64,000 nucleotides of DNA from Rhizorhapis sp. SPR117 (GTDB lineage: Bacteria > Pseudomonadota > Alphaproteobacteria > Sphingomonadales > Sphingomonadaceae): contig NZ_JAKKIE010000021.1 in NCBI RefSeq assembly GCF_021742065.1, forward strand, positions 1 through 64,000. The letters are read 5' to 3'. Below, piece after piece: positions 52,039 through 61,601 of this stretch. The position numbers were made by a program, and so were the translations under genes. Position 1 is the first letter of the stretch; the number at the start of each line of letters is the position of its first letter. The notes beneath the pieces are model-generated. The model was not told the DNA's origin, did no database searches, and saw nothing but the letters and a program-made list of their open reading frames with translations.

Positions 52039-52914
52039 ATGCACACACCTTTGGTCAGCGTAATCATACCCGTGTGGAACGCTCGCGGCTTGATTCGTCG
52101 TTGCCTTGATGCGCTTCAATCGCAGACCATTCCATCGAACGAATTTGAAATCATCGTGGTCGACAATGGTTCGACCGACGGAACGGTGGAGGCCGCCCTG
52201 TCGGTGCCAGGTGTAACCGTGCTTGTCGAACATCGCCCCGGTTCCTATGCCGCACGCAATCGGGGCCTTGCCCATGCGCGGGGCATTTATGTGGCCTTTA
52301 CGGATGCCGACTGCCTGCCCGCGCCCGACTGGCTCGACATGGCCATCGCGGCAGCGGGGCAGCATCCCGATGCGGGTGTTCTGGCCGGTCGGATCAACCT
52401 GTTCGAGGAAGGCGGCGGCGAAGGTCCGGCCTTTACCGATTACGAGCGGCTTTTCAGCTTTCCCCAGTCCTTTGCATCGCGCGGCAATTGCGCCACAGCC
52501 AACTGGATGAGCCGCCGTGCCATCTTCGATGAACTGGGCGGCTTTAACGAAGATCTGAAATCGGGCGGCGACCGCGAAATGGCGCTGCGCATCCGTGCCG
52601 CGGGCCTGCCCCTCATTTACGTCCCGGAAATGACGGTTCACCATCCGGTCCGCGCCTCTCGCGAAAGCCTGGTCCGCAAGCGCAAGCGCCTGAGTGGCGG
52701 ACGCTGGGACCGAACAACGCATCCCCCGCGGTTTGCACGGGTGCTTGGAGTCACGCTCTATGACACCGTCCGCCGCTTGCGACGCGCGGCTTTGACGCCG
52801 GAACTTTCGATCAGGCGCAAAGTGGCTGTCATGCGCTTGACCGTGGAACTTTCGCTTGTCGCAATGCTTGAATATTGGCGGCTGTTTCGGGGTCATGGGA
52901 CCGCGAGAGATTGA
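52039..52914 (+). CDS. Glycosyltransferase family 2 protein
   Basis: About 291 residues from ATG 52039, where family similarity begins ('LVSVIIPVWNARGLIRRCLD'). The nucleotide-sugar site is 'IIVVDNGSTDGTVE' (~36-49); the DxD-like 'FTDADCLP' follows (~92-99). A GT-A-fold enzyme adding a sugar from an NDP donor. It forms a plus-strand pair with the next GT2 gene 17 nt downstream. Confidence 0.9.
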   Translation: MHTPLVSVIIPVWNARGLIRRCLDALQSQTIPSNEFEIIVVDNGSTDGTVEAALSVPGVTVLVEHRPGSYAARNRGLAHARGIYVAFTDADCLPAPDWLDMAIAAAGQHPDAGVLAGRINLFEEGGGEGPAFTDYERLFSFPQSFASRGNCATANWMSRRAIFDELGGFNEDLKSGGDREMALRIRAAGLPLIYVPEMTVHHPVRASRESLVRKRKRLSGGRWDRTTHPPRFARVLGVTLYDTVRRLRRAALTPELSIRRKVAVMRLTVELSLVAMLEYWRLFRGHGTARD

Positions 52915-52931
52915 TGTAGCTGAGGATTCAT

Positions 52932-53897
52932 ATGGCGACACCGCGATTTTCCGTCATCATGCCACTACACAACAAGGCGTCCCATGTGGCCGCCGCGGTC
53001 GAGAGCGTTCTTGCCCAAAGTCTGTCGCCGCATGAACTCATCGTGATTGATGATTGTTCCACCGATGGCAGCAGGGACATCGTTGCGTCCATGAACGATC
53101 CACGCATAAGATTGCTGGATCGCAATGTGCCGGGGCCGGGCGGATATGCCGCACGTAATCTGGGCATCAAGCAAGCGAGCGGCGATTGGATCGCGTTCCT
53201 CGATGCCGACGACCTATGGTACGAAAATCATCTGGCGGTTCTGGCCACAGCCATATCGCAAGCGCCCAATGCAGATGCTGCCGCCACGCGTTTCGATCAT
53301 GTTTTCGACACGCATCGTCAGCCGCAACGGATCGCACGCAGCCTCCATCTGGATGGCGTGCTCAATTTTCGTCAATTTCTCGAAGCTTGGCTGGAAGTGC
53401 GGGAATGTCCGCTGTGGACGGGTGCCGCCGCCTTCCGCCGCAATCTGCTCATCGCCGCAGGCCTGTTTCCGGACGGGCGTGCCGTTCGCGGCGGCGACAA
53501 GGACCTCTGGCTGCGGGCCATGCGCTCAACCCGGCTGGTCTACGCGCCAATTACCACCGCCATATTCAGCCGCGATTCCCAGAACAAGGTCAGCAAGTCG
53601 ACCCATACCCTGCAACCGCCCTGCCTGGTCGAAACCGCGCGCCATATGATCGCTGATGCAACGCCGGTGGAACGGCGGCTGCTGCGTCGGCTGATTAATC
53701 AGGAAATCGCCTATTATGCCCGCTATTCCATGAAGTCGGATGAACAAATCCGTATTCCATTGAGCGACATTGCCATGCCGGAAGGGGTTGGCACGATCGC
53801 GATTGTAGCGATGGCGCGATGGGTGCCAGCCAGTGTGCGGAAATCCGGCTATCGCCTGACGCGGCACATGCGCATGCGGCGGCTTGCCATCCGTTGA
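52932..53897 (+). CDS. Glycosyltransferase family 2 protein
   Basis: 321 residues. 'FSVIMPLHNKASHVAAAVES', 'LIVIDDCSTDGSRDIVA' (~35-51) and 'FLDADDLWYENHLAVL' (~88-103) are the family 2 signature. ATG 52932 follows TGAGGA. The C-terminal part is Arg-rich. It is co-oriented with the preceding GT2 gene and ends close to the convergent acyltransferase. Confidence 0.9.
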   Translation: MATPRFSVIMPLHNKASHVAAAVESVLAQSLSPHELIVIDDCSTDGSRDIVASMNDPRIRLLDRNVPGPGGYAARNLGIKQASGDWIAFLDADDLWYENHLAVLATAISQAPNADAAATRFDHVFDTHRQPQRIARSLHLDGVLNFRQFLEAWLEVRECPLWTGAAAFRRNLLIAAGLFPDGRAVRGGDKDLWLRAMRSTRLVYAPITTAIFSRDSQNKVSKSTHTLQPPCLVETARHMIADATPVERRLLRRLINQEIAYYARYSMKSDEQIRIPLSDIAMPEGVGTIAIVAMARWVPASVRKSGYRLTRHMRMRRLAIR

Positions 53898-53921
53898 TCG
53901 TCAGAGGATTTGTCCTGCACG

Positions 53922-54602
53922 TCACCGACCGGACGACAGCCCCGGAAAAGCCCCGGCGCACCGTTCCATCAACTCTTGCGGCACCAATCGGTTGATATAA
54001 CCATCCGATCCAGCGGTCGAAATGAGTTTTGCCGGGATGCCGCCGACTACGCCGTTGTCGGGCACGTCTTTGGTTACCACGGCATTTGCGCCAATGGCGC
54101 AGTCATTACCCAGGCGGACATACCCAATCACCTTTGCCCCTGCCCCTATGAAGGCGCGATCGCCGACCACTGGCAAGCCGGCTCGCTTCCCGCGATTGAC
54201 CTGACCCAGCAATATTCCATGGGTCAAATTGACATTGGCGCCCAAAATGCAATCGCCGCCGACATAGATGCCGCCAAACCGGTTGATGAACAGACCGGGA
54301 CCTATCACCGTATATTCGGGAATGGCGATGCCATATTTATAACGGCATCGCAGCAGCAGCCATTTGGACAATGGATAAAGGCCAAAAGCCAGAAACCGCC
54401 AGGTTTTAAGATACCCACAACTGCGCATCAGAACGGTATATTTATATCCCGGCGTGAACAGGAAATGGCGCCAGAAGGATTTGGCATCAATACGCCCGGC
54501 ATAACGATACAGGTCCGCCTGAAGCAAGGCGACTAGGATGCTCAGGCTACGCGGGCAGCCGCGCCGGTGCGGTTTGCCAAAGGCCTCGGGCAATGGGGTC
54601 AT
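53922..54602 (-). CDS. Serine acetyltransferase-like left-handed beta-helix acyltransferase
   Basis: About 226 residues from ATG 54602; GTG 54620 is an alternative. The C-terminal half shows hexapeptide repeats: 'GIYVGGDCILGANVNLTHGI', 'VVGDRAFIGAGAKVIGYVRL' and 'DCAIGANAVVTKDVPDNGVV', ending in 'GGIPAKLI'. This is the CysE/WcaB-like trimeric fold. In a polysaccharide locus it probably O- or N-acetylates a sugar rather than serine. It heads nothing: its minus-strand neighbour upstream is a GT4 gene. Confidence 0.85.
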   Translation of the reverse strand: MTPLPEAFGKPHRRGCPRSLSILVALLQADLYRYAGRIDAKSFWRHFLFTPGYKYTVLMRSCGYLKTWRFLAFGLYPLSKWLLLRCRYKYGIAIPEYTVIGPGLFINRFGGIYVGGDCILGANVNLTHGILLGQVNRGKRAGLPVVGDRAFIGAGAKVIGYVRLGNDCAIGANAVVTKDVPDNGVVGGIPAKLISTAGSDGYINRLVPQELMERCAGAFPGLSSGR

Positions 54603-54683
54603 CTGGTTCAAAACTGGCACTCCCCGATATGCAGCGCATCTTTACCAGCAATGGCGGCGTGTAAGCCCGCTAGTGGGGCACCG

Positions 54684-55886
54684 TCAGGAAAGCCGCTTGC
54701 TTGCTGCAGCAAGGTGCGCTTCGGCGCGGCTGGCCACGGCTTTTGGCCGGGATGTGGTCGCATTCTCTATAATCTCCCAATAGCGGTCCGTGGTGCGCTC
54801 AACGCTGAATTTGCGGGACAGTTCGATCGCCGCCGCCCCGCGCGCCTCGCGCATCGCCGGATCGTGAATGGCGCACAGTGCAGTGGCAAATGCGGAGGGG
54901 TTATTGGGCGGCACGACTGCCCCGGCCGGACCATGGACGATGCCATGTATCGTTTCCCGCCGACGGTTCAGCAGAATTTCAGCTGGGCCGGAGGCGCAAT
55001 TGGTCGCCACGACCGGCAGCCCACATGCCAGCGCTTCGACAAGTCCATTGGGAAATCCTTCCGCATTGGATGACAGCGCGAACAGCGATGCACGTTTCAA
55101 TACGGCAAAAGGATTATCGATAAAGCCCGGCAAACAGACCCGGTCGGCCAAGCCCAATTGCCGCACCTGCGCCTCCAATGCCTCACGCATCGGCCCTTCG
55201 CCCAGGATAACCAATGATCCAGGCAAATCAGAGCGTGCGAAGGCATCGATCAGCATGTTGAAATTCTTGTTGGGCACCAGCCGCCCCGCCGCCACAATAT
55301 ATTCACCCGTGATCGCAAGCCCCGGTAGTTCAGCCCCCATCCTTGCGATCAGTTCATGATCCACGGGATTGGATATGACGGATATATTCGTGCTGCGAAC
55401 CGAAAAATTCTGTGTCAGATCCTGCGCGACACCGTTTGAAACAGCGATGACATGACGCGCCCGTGGATAGGTCGCGCGCACCAGTGCCTTGCCTGAAAAC
55501 GCCCTTATCCCCTCGCCCAGATGCGCAGAGCTGTTGACGCGCTCGCTGATTATGCAGGCCGCATCACGGCCCGATGTCGCCAGCACGTTGGCGACATTGG
55601 CACGCGTGAGGAAACTGAGCGTCACGTCGGGACGCAAGCGCGATACCAATCTGCGGAGCGCCAATATGCTGGGCAACAAGCCGCCCCTGCAATCGAACTG
55701 GATCGTTTCAAGCCAGTCCGGCGTGGTATAGGCAACAGCTTCACGATCGAGCAGCGCCAGCGACATATCATATCGATCACGCCAATGATCCGAAGCGCAT
55801 AGCAGGGTCGTCATGACCCGCTCGGCTCCGCCGCCCGCAAGCGAGTTGATAACGAAGAGCGCCTTTTTTCTGCTCTGTGCTGCCAT
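54684..55886 (-). CDS. Glycosyltransferase family 4 protein
   Basis: 400 residues. The N-terminal 'LFVINSLAGGGAERVMTTLL' is typical of GT-B enzymes. The donor-binding end shows 'IVAAGRLVPNKNFNMLIDAF', 'LVILGEGPMREALEAQVRQL' and 'LFALSSNAEGFPNGLVEALA' with the conserved E-x7-E-like motif. It lies 3 nt after another GT4 gene, so the two are co-transcribed. Confidence 0.92.
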   Translation of the reverse strand: MAAQSRKKALFVINSLAGGGAERVMTTLLCASDHWRDRYDMSLALLDREAVAYTTPDWLETIQFDCRGGLLPSILALRRLVSRLRPDVTLSFLTRANVANVLATSGRDAACIISERVNSSAHLGEGIRAFSGKALVRATYPRARHVIAVSNGVAQDLTQNFSVRSTNISVISNPVDHELIARMGAELPGLAITGEYIVAAGRLVPNKNFNMLIDAFARSDLPGSLVILGEGPMREALEAQVRQLGLADRVCLPGFIDNPFAVLKRASLFALSSNAEGFPNGLVEALACGLPVVATNCASGPAEILLNRRRETIHGIVHGPAGAVVPPNNPSAFATALCAIHDPAMREARGAAAIELSRKFSVERTTDRYWEIIENATTSRPKAVASRAEAHLAAASKRLS

Positions 55887-55889
55887 CTA

Positions 55890-57044
55890 TTAGTCGACCA
55901 GGCGTGTGCCAATGCGTTCCTTGCGCATTGCGATGGCCGGCGCCGGCTCAAACGAACGATAGAGCGCTGCCGTGCTGCTGGCCGACTTGTCCCAATCGAA
56001 ACGTGCCTTCACCATTTGCGCTTCGGCAGCTTCGGACTGGTGCGTTCCTTCCAGCATATGTCGCAGGCGTTCTATGTCTCCGACCGGAAAATACCGGGTA
56101 GTGCTCAGCCCAAGATCACGATTGGCGGCGATATCGCTCAATATCATTGGCGCCGCACAGGACGCCGCCTCCAGCGCGGCGATCGGCAGCCCTTCATGAT
56201 AAGAGGGCATGACGAACAGCCCGCAATTTTCATAGAGGCACTTCAGCACTGGTCGGGGTTGAAAATTCAGAAAGATCACCCGATCGCTGGCGCGCATCCG
56301 AAGCGCGCGAACATAATCGGTCTCGTGGTCGGCATTGCCCGCAATCGCCAGCTTGCGTCCCTCTGGCTGATCGCTCGCCTCAAAGGCGTTTATCAGGTCA
56401 TCAAAGCCTTTTTCCGGAACCAGCCGTCCCACCGCCAATATGAAATTTTCGGGCTGGAGCCCAAGCCCGTCAAGTGTGGCTTTGGGATCGCAGCCATCGG
56501 ACGGCAAATGGGGTGCGCCGTTGGGGATATATGTGACCTTATGCGCCTGCGACGGAAAAATGCGCTTCAGATTTCCCGCAAGAGAAGGCGATACCGCAAT
56601 GACATGATGCGCCCAAATGAGCGCCGACCGCTCCCCCAGACGCAGAGCAAGGCGCGCAAAGGCACCCCATTTGGCACGTTCATAATCGGCCCCATGATGC
56701 GTCACAATGACGTTGAGACCCAATATTCGGGCAAAAGGCGCCAGCAAAGCCGGACCGATGGCGTGGATATGCAGAACGTGGGCGCCCTTATACCATGCAT
56801 AGAGTATGGCGATAAATGTCGCGACGATCGCTTCGAGTGATTTTGAACGGGGAGAGAGCAGCGGCACAATGTCGATGCCCCGATGGGTGCGGACGCGTTC
56901 GTCGACATAAGGCGCCCGGCACAGAACCGATACCTCGAAATCGGCGTTGTGCATCTTGATGCGGGGCAATAATTCCTCGCAGTGGCTTTCGACCCCGCCC
57001 ATAACCCGAGGGATGCCGCGAAGGCCCGTTACATGGATTTTCAT
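55890..57044 (-). CDS. Glycosyltransferase family 4 protein
   Basis: 384 residues. 'GLRGIPRVMGGVESHCEELL' at the N-terminus is the DUF1972/rhamnosyltransferase-type GT4 start. 'FILAVGRLVPEKGFDDLINA', 'LFVMPSYHEGLPIAALEAAS' and 'YFPVGDIERLRHMLE' follow. ATG 57044 is preceded by AAAGGGA. It is the first gene of the minus-strand operon GT4-GT4-acyltransferase. Confidence 0.92.
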   Translation of the reverse strand: MKIHVTGLRGIPRVMGGVESHCEELLPRIKMHNADFEVSVLCRAPYVDERVRTHRGIDIVPLLSPRSKSLEAIVATFIAILYAWYKGAHVLHIHAIGPALLAPFARILGLNVIVTHHGADYERAKWGAFARLALRLGERSALIWAHHVIAVSPSLAGNLKRIFPSQAHKVTYIPNGAPHLPSDGCDPKATLDGLGLQPENFILAVGRLVPEKGFDDLINAFEASDQPEGRKLAIAGNADHETDYVRALRMRASDRVIFLNFQPRPVLKCLYENCGLFVMPSYHEGLPIAALEAASCAAPMILSDIAANRDLGLSTTRYFPVGDIERLRHMLEGTHQSEAAEAQMVKARFDWDKSASSTAALYRSFEPAPAIAMRKERIGTRLVD

Positions 57045-57504
57045 GGCGCACGATCCCTTTTAATATAGCCGCCAATATTATAGCTTTCTCACAGCGCAAC
57101 CTATCGGGCTGAAACCGGGCCTTCGGCATATCCTCATGTTTTTATAAAGTTCTAAGCAAGCGTTAACGCTTTATAGCGCGCCTCGTTCCAGACTTGAATG
57201 TGCGTGTGGCCTTGTCACAGTCCCCTCGTCCGGTTTTCGCCTCCGCACATCGCGCCTGCCTCCTTAGGATATCCATTATGGATTTTTGTGATGGATTCGC
57301 TTTTTCACGCAATCGGTTGAGGGCCATACCGAAAGGAGCTATTTACCTTTTGGGGGCTAAGGTGATTATCCGTCTGACTGGCAATGCAAATTTGGCAATG
57401 AAACTTTCGGACGAGAGCATCAGGAATCCGGCGCACCGGCGTAACAAGGACTGAAATGGATCGGGCCACGGTTGGGGCATCGGTTCGGGGGACCGTGGAG
57501 ACAA
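57045..57504. other. Non-coding region between the exopolysaccharide locus and a small membrane protein
   Basis: 460 bases with no supported gene. It contains TATAAAG/CTTTATA at 57143-57149 and 57169-57175, the perfect 12-bp palindrome AGCGTTAACGCT at 57159-57170 inside it, and ATCCAT-T-ATGGAT at 57271-57283. It is AT-richer than its surroundings and must hold the promoter of the GT4 operon. The palindromes are good operator candidates. Confidence 0.5.
57159..57170. promoter_or_regulatory. 12-bp perfect palindrome, candidate operator
   Basis: AGCGTTAACGCT at 57159-57170, partly covered by a larger TATAAAG/CTTTATA dyad, about 115 nt upstream of the GT4 operon start at 57044 (minus strand). 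No regulator gene is adjacent. Confidence 0.4.
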
Positions 57505-57720
57505 ATGACAATGAGGGACGTCGGGGAAGTCGCGGAGGCCGACAATGCCGTAACACCTGCGGCACATGCAGAAGAGGCCGTGCATCTTGCGGGATCTGCT
57601 GTCGTGACAGGGGTGCTGGCAGCAATGCTCGTGGTTGTGGCTGTTCCCGTATCGATCGGCATGGGTGTCTTGTGGGGAGCCCAGTCCATTGGCAAGCGCT
57701 GGCGGGGAAAGAGAAAATAG
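57505..57720 (+). CDS. Small membrane protein
   Basis: 71 residues from ATG 57505, 4 nt after GTGGAG. The polar N-terminus is followed by one hydrophobic segment (~32-55, 'VVTGVLAAMLVVVAVPVSIG') and a strongly basic end 'GKRWRGKRK'. No family was recognised. It lies between the polysaccharide locus and the beta-helix protein gene. Confidence 0.5.
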   Translation: MTMRDVGEVAEADNAVTPAAHAEEAVHLAGSAVVTGVLAAMLVVVAVPVSIGMGVLWGAQSIGKRWRGKRK

Positions 57721-57911
57721 GCACGAATCGGAGGCAACTACAATGCCCGGCCGGTCTCATTTTTTACCCGACTGAACAAATTTTCGTGCCTTTTCAATAG
57801 GATATTTCTTGCCAAAGGTCCCTGTACAGATCATTCTGAATATAGCAGGCTGAAATCTCGCGCAGTGCAGTAGCCTGCCGATGAAGCAGGCAAATCTGCG
57901 GAGGATTGCTT

Positions 57912-58949
57912 ATGAGCGCCCATGTCACGCGCCGCCGGTTCCTGACCACCGCACTGTCAGCCTCTGTCCTGCCCCGCCTCGCGCATGCGCAAACCGCGAC
58001 CGTTATCGATGGCAAGACATTCCAGGGCACGCGAATCGCGTCCGGCACCAAAGGGGATGGCGGCGAAGGGCTGCGGGCGAAATCCAACATGGTCATCCGC
58101 AATTGTACGTTCCTGGATCTCGGCAACGGAGCGGTCAGGGTCAATGTTCCAACCGACAATCTGATCATCGAAGATTGCGAGGCGAAAAATCTCTATCGCT
58201 TTCTGGAGGATACATCGTCGAACAAGGACAATCCCGCAATCCTGAGCCATTTTGCAGTCCGGCGGAGCATTGCGCGCGAGATCGACCACGGCATGATCCG
58301 CATTCGCTATGGTTCTCATGATGGCACCATCGAAGATGTAGTTGCCTATGGCAGTGCGCAGTGCGACCTTTATTGTGTCGGGTTTCAACTGGATGACGAA
58401 GCCCACGACATCACCTATTCGCGCGTGGCGGCGCATGGGTTTCAGGAAAGCGGTCGTCCCGATGACAAATATTGGAACGGTGACGGCTTTTCCGATGAGC
58501 GGGGCAATCGCGGCATTCGCTATATCTCGTGCACGGCGACGCAATGCAGTGACGGCGGTTTCGATCTGAAATCGGCGAATGTCTATATGGAACAATGTGT
58601 CTCCCGCGCCAACAAGCGCAATTATCGTTTGTGGAATGGCGGAGAGTTGCGCCAATGCCGAAGCGAGGACCCGCGCCTTTATGGCGGCACGGGGGGAACG
58701 GCGCACTTTTCCTTTCATGGAGATGTCGATCATTATGTGCTCGACAGCCCCGTGGTGCGCGCAGCCGCCGGCAATGCGGCTCCCGTCTTTCTGATAGACA
58801 CGACCACACCGCTGACGCTGGACATCCGCAATGCCGATATTGACGCGCCAGACGCGCCGCTATTTGCAATCAAGGGACCTGAACCCGTGATAAACTGGGT
58901 GCCAGAGCGGTCTCAGCAAACTATTCGCGTGCTGCGCGACCGGGCGTGA
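57912..58949 (+). CDS. Tat-exported right-handed beta-helix protein
   Basis: About 345 residues from ATG 57912. A twin-arginine signal 'RRRFLTTALSASVLPRLAHA' (~7-26) directs folded export. The rest is repetitive with N/D-rich turns ('MVIRNCTFLDLGNGAVRVNV', 'LIIEDCEAKNLYRFL', 'IRYISCTATQCSDGGFDLKS'), the pattern of parallel beta-helix proteins such as polysaccharide lyases and epimerases. No catalytic site could be named. Its position beside the exopolysaccharide locus suggests it modifies, binds or cleaves that polymer in the periplasm. Confidence 0.75.
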   Translation: MSAHVTRRRFLTTALSASVLPRLAHAQTATVIDGKTFQGTRIASGTKGDGGEGLRAKSNMVIRNCTFLDLGNGAVRVNVPTDNLIIEDCEAKNLYRFLEDTSSNKDNPAILSHFAVRRSIAREIDHGMIRIRYGSHDGTIEDVVAYGSAQCDLYCVGFQLDDEAHDITYSRVAAHGFQESGRPDDKYWNGDGFSDERGNRGIRYISCTATQCSDGGFDLKSANVYMEQCVSRANKRNYRLWNGGELRQCRSEDPRLYGGTGGTAHFSFHGDVDHYVLDSPVVRAAAGNAAPVFLIDTTTPLTLDIRNADIDAPDAPLFAIKGPEPVINWVPERSQQTIRVLRDRA

Positions 58950-59007
58950 GTGGAGGATAATTGAAAAATCCCTTCGCATCCCACCGGATCGTGCGGTAGG
59001 CGAGGCC

Positions 59008-59451
59008 ATGGTCATGATCCTGGTCGATGCCGATGCCTGCCCGGTAAAGGAAGAAATATACAAGGTCGCTTTCCGGCGCGAGGTGCCGGTTACGATCGTC
59101 AGCAATAGCCCGATCAGGGTGCCAACCCATCCACTGATCACCCGTGTGGCGGTGGGTGCGGATTTCGATGCGGCGGACGACTGGATCGCCGAACGGGCCG
59201 CCTCCGGAACAGTGGTCGTTACCGCCGACATTCTGCTCGCCGATCGTTGCCTGAAAAATCAGGCCGCCGTCATTGCGCCCAACGGCAAACCATTCACCAT
59301 GAACTCGATTGGCAACGCCATCGCCATACGTGCCATCATGGCCGACCTGCGTGCGGGGGGAGAGGCCGTTGGCGGGCCGCCGCCCTTCACCAAGGCGGAT
59401 CGATCCTGCTTCCTGTCCACGCTGGACGAAATACTGGTGCGGCTGGTTTGA
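59008..59451 (+). CDS. YaiI/YqxD (UPF0178) family protein
   Basis: 147 residues. 'ILVDADACPVKEEIYKVAFR' at the N-terminus carries the conserved acidic residues of this PIN-like family; 'DFDAADDWIAERAASGTVVV' then 'TADILLADRCL', and 'NGKPFTMNSIGNAIA', are also conserved. Members are thought to be metal-dependent nucleases, but the function is not established. It stands alone here. Confidence 0.9.
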   Translation: MVMILVDADACPVKEEIYKVAFRREVPVTIVSNSPIRVPTHPLITRVAVGADFDAADDWIAERAASGTVVVTADILLADRCLKNQAAVIAPNGKPFTMNSIGNAIAIRAIMADLRAGGEAVGGPPPFTKADRSCFLSTLDEILVRLV

Positions 59452-59473
59452 CCCAGACCAGACACACAGATGT

Positions 59474-59659
59474 TCATTCGTGAGGTCGTAACGTCCTGTT
59501 CAATGTTTCGACGACTTCCGCGATAGGTTCCGTGACCGTCACGCTTCGCCCCTCCCCGAAACGGATACGTGTGCCGTCCGTGGCGCAAGAAACAAAAGTG
59601 ACCTGAGAAGCATTGACCGCCGTTTCAACCCTGTCCAATCCAATGAACATCACGAGCAT
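59474..59659 (-). CDS. Small FlbD-like protein
   Basis: 61 residues. A short beta-rich pattern, 'MLVMFIGLDRVETAVNASQV' then 'TFVSCATDGTRIRFGEG' and 'VTEPIAEVVETLN', resembles the FlbD-type fold (LxRLDGxxVxVNxxxI). No flagellar gene is near, so a role in motility is not implied. AGGAGG precedes the start. It converges on yaiI. Confidence 0.6.
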   Translation of the reverse strand: MLVMFIGLDRVETAVNASQVTFVSCATDGTRIRFGEGRSVTVTEPIAEVVETLNRTLRPHE

Positions 59660-59736
59660 GGCATCCTCCTGGTTATAGTACCGACACGGTAGCGCGCCGA
59701 TCCGAATAAGCGAGTCCGCAATATGCGACAGCGGCT

Positions 59737-60120
59737 TTATTGCGAGGCCGCCAACGCCTGGGCCAAGCGGGCGCGGATATGTTCCAGCTCGGGTAACAGG
59801 TCGGCGGCGTTGCGCGCGCTGCCATTCGGCGCTGTGCTTTCTGCCACGTTATCTCCGGCATCCGGCAGAGGCGGTGAAGCACCGCCATCGTTCAACGCCT
59901 TGCGCGCACCCTTTACCGTAAAGCCTTCCACATTGAGCAAATGATGGATACGCCGGGCCAAAGCGACATCGGCGGGACGGTAATAGCGGCGATTGCCCGA
60001 CCGCTGTAACGGCTTGAGTTCGGGAAAGCGGCTTTCCCAATAGCGCAAGATATGTTGCGGCAAATGCAATTCATTCGCCAGCTCGCTGATGGTCAGGAAT
60101 GCCCCGTCGGCCTTGTTCAT
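59737..60120 (-). CDS. MerR-family transcriptional regulator
   Basis: About 127 residues from ATG 60120; ATG 60138 is an alternative and neither has a clear ribosome site. The helix-turn-helix is 'FLTISELANELHLPQHILRY' with 'WESRFPELKPLQRSGNRRYY' following (MerR wing). The short C-terminal region has no metal-binding Cys pattern. This MerR gene is a standard neighbour of ihfA in sphingomonads. Its inducer is unknown. Confidence 0.88.
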   Translation of the reverse strand: MNKADGAFLTISELANELHLPQHILRYWESRFPELKPLQRSGNRRYYRPADVALARRIHHLLNVEGFTVKGARKALNDGGASPPLPDAGDNVAESTAPNGSARNAADLLPELEHIRARLAQALAASQ

Positions 60121-60175
60121 GACATTACGCTGCACCATTGTAGGGCGGCGCGTCAACTCCCGGCGCGGCCAAGCG

Positions 60176-60475
60176 TCAGTTCGCGTCGGCAATCCGGTCG
60201 CGCATGGATTGCGAGGCACGGAATGTCAGCACCCGGCGCGGCTCGATCGGCACTTCCACGCCGGTCTTGGGATTGCGCCCGATACGTTGCGATTTGTCGC
60301 GCAACACAAAGGTGCCGAAGCCGGAAATTTTCACATTTTCGCCAACAGCCAGCGCATCGCTCATATGATTGAGGATCGATTCCACCATTTGGGCGGATTC
60401 GGCCCGCGAAAGGCCAATTTGACGATTCAGCGTTTCGGCCAAATCAGCGCGCGTCAATGTTGCTTGAGACGGCAT
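60176..60475 (-). CDS. ihfA: Integration host factor alpha subunit
   Basis: 99 residues from ATG 60475. '[20 protein letters not shown]', '[20 protein letters not shown]' and '[19 protein letters not shown]' then '[13 protein letters not shown]' are the HU/IHF DNA-bending signature, with the Pro ('RNPKTG') that intercalates in the minor groove. It is followed by merR on the same strand and preceded by fabH. Confidence 0.95.
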   Translation of the reverse strand: MPSQATLTRADLAETLNRQIGLSRAESAQMVESILNHMSDALAVGENVKISGFGTFVLRDKSQRIGRNPKTGVEVPIEPRRVLTFRASQSMRDRIADAN

Positions 60476-60641
60476 ATTCTTCCCCACCAATTTGCAAGCC
60501 TTCCGGCTGCCGATTTCTCTATTGCCCCCTGAAAATATGTGACATTTTAAAGAAATATGCAACTGGCCATTACAATCATTACAGACGCCTCGCCAATAGT
60601 CCCATTTAGGGACTCCCAAGCGCGAAGGTTATCGACTGCTT

Positions 60642-61601
60642 TTAGTACCGTAAAACGGATGCGCCCCAGGTAAAACCGCCGCCCATCGCCTCCAGAACGA
60701 CAATGTCGCCTGCCTTGATCCGCCCGTCACTGATGGCGGCATCAAGCGCCAGCGGCACCGATGCCGCTGACGTATTGGCGTGCTGGTCCACCGTCACCAC
60801 GACCTTTTCCGGCGCCAGTCCCAGCTTTCGGGCGGTCGCATCCAGTATCCGCGCATTGGCTTGATGCGGCACGACCCAGTCGATGTCCTTGGCCGTCATC
60901 CCCGCCAGTTCCAGCACTTCGGTCAGAACAGCCGCCAGCTTGCCAACGGCATGGCGGAACACCTCCTGCCCGCGCATCCGCAACTTGCCGACCGTGCCCG
61001 TGGTCGATGGCCCGCCGTCGACATAGAGCAGTTCATTATATCGTCCATCGGCATGAAGCTTCGTTGCCAATATGCCGCGCCCGTCATCGGCAGGGCCGAA
61101 CACCGCGGCGCCTGCTCCATCGCCGAACAGGACACAGGTCGTGCGGTCGTCCCAGTCGAGAATTCGGCTGAATGTCTCCGCGCCGATGACCAGAGCATTG
61201 GTCGCCGATCCCGCACGGATCATGCTTTCGGCAACAGACAGCGCATAAAGAAAGCCTGAACACACCGCTCCCACATCAAAGGCGACACAATCGTCAATGC
61301 CAAGCGCTGCCTGCACCTTGGTCGCACTGGCAGGGAAGGTTTGATCGGGCGTTGCGGTTGCCAGAATGATCAGATCGATGTCCGACGGCTCCAGACCCGC
61401 CGCCGCGATCGCCTTGCGCGCTGCATCGGTCGCCAAGCTCGCCGTAGTTTCGCCTTCCCCGGCAAGGTAGCGCGCACGAATGCCGGTGCGTTCGACAATC
61501 CATTCATCGCTGGTGTCCACCCGCTTCGCCAATTCCGCATTGGTCACACGGTTTTTGGGCAGGGCCGAACCCGTTCCAAGCAAGGCGGCGTGGCGCGTCA
61601 T
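60642..61601 (-). CDS. fabH: Beta-ketoacyl-ACP synthase III
   Basis: 319 residues. The nucleophile Cys lies in '[20 protein letters not shown]' (~111-130), His in '[15 protein letters not shown]' (~244-258) and Asn in '[16 protein letters not shown]' (~274-289). It condenses acetyl-CoA with malonyl-ACP to start fatty acid synthesis. Its ATG overlaps the plsX stop by 4 nt. Confidence 0.97.
   Translation of the reverse strand: MTRHAALLGTGSALPKNRVTNAELAKRVDTSDEWIVERTGIRARYLAGEGETTASLATDAARKAIAAAGLEPSDIDLIILATATPDQTFPASATKVQAALGIDDCVAFDVGAVCSGFLYALSVAESMIRAGSATNALVIGAETFSRILDWDDRTTCVLFGDGAGAAVFGPADDGRGILATKLHADGRYNELLYVDGGPSTTGTVGKLRMRGQEVFRHAVGKLAAVLTEVLELAGMTAKDIDWVVPHQANARILDATARKLGLAPEKVVVTVDQHANTSAASVPLALDAAISDGRIKAGDIVVLEAMGGGFTWGASVLRY

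Noticed and set aside
57194..57454. 86-codon frame on the plus strand
   Set aside because: No ribosome site or family similarity; it covers a palindrome in a likely regulatory region.
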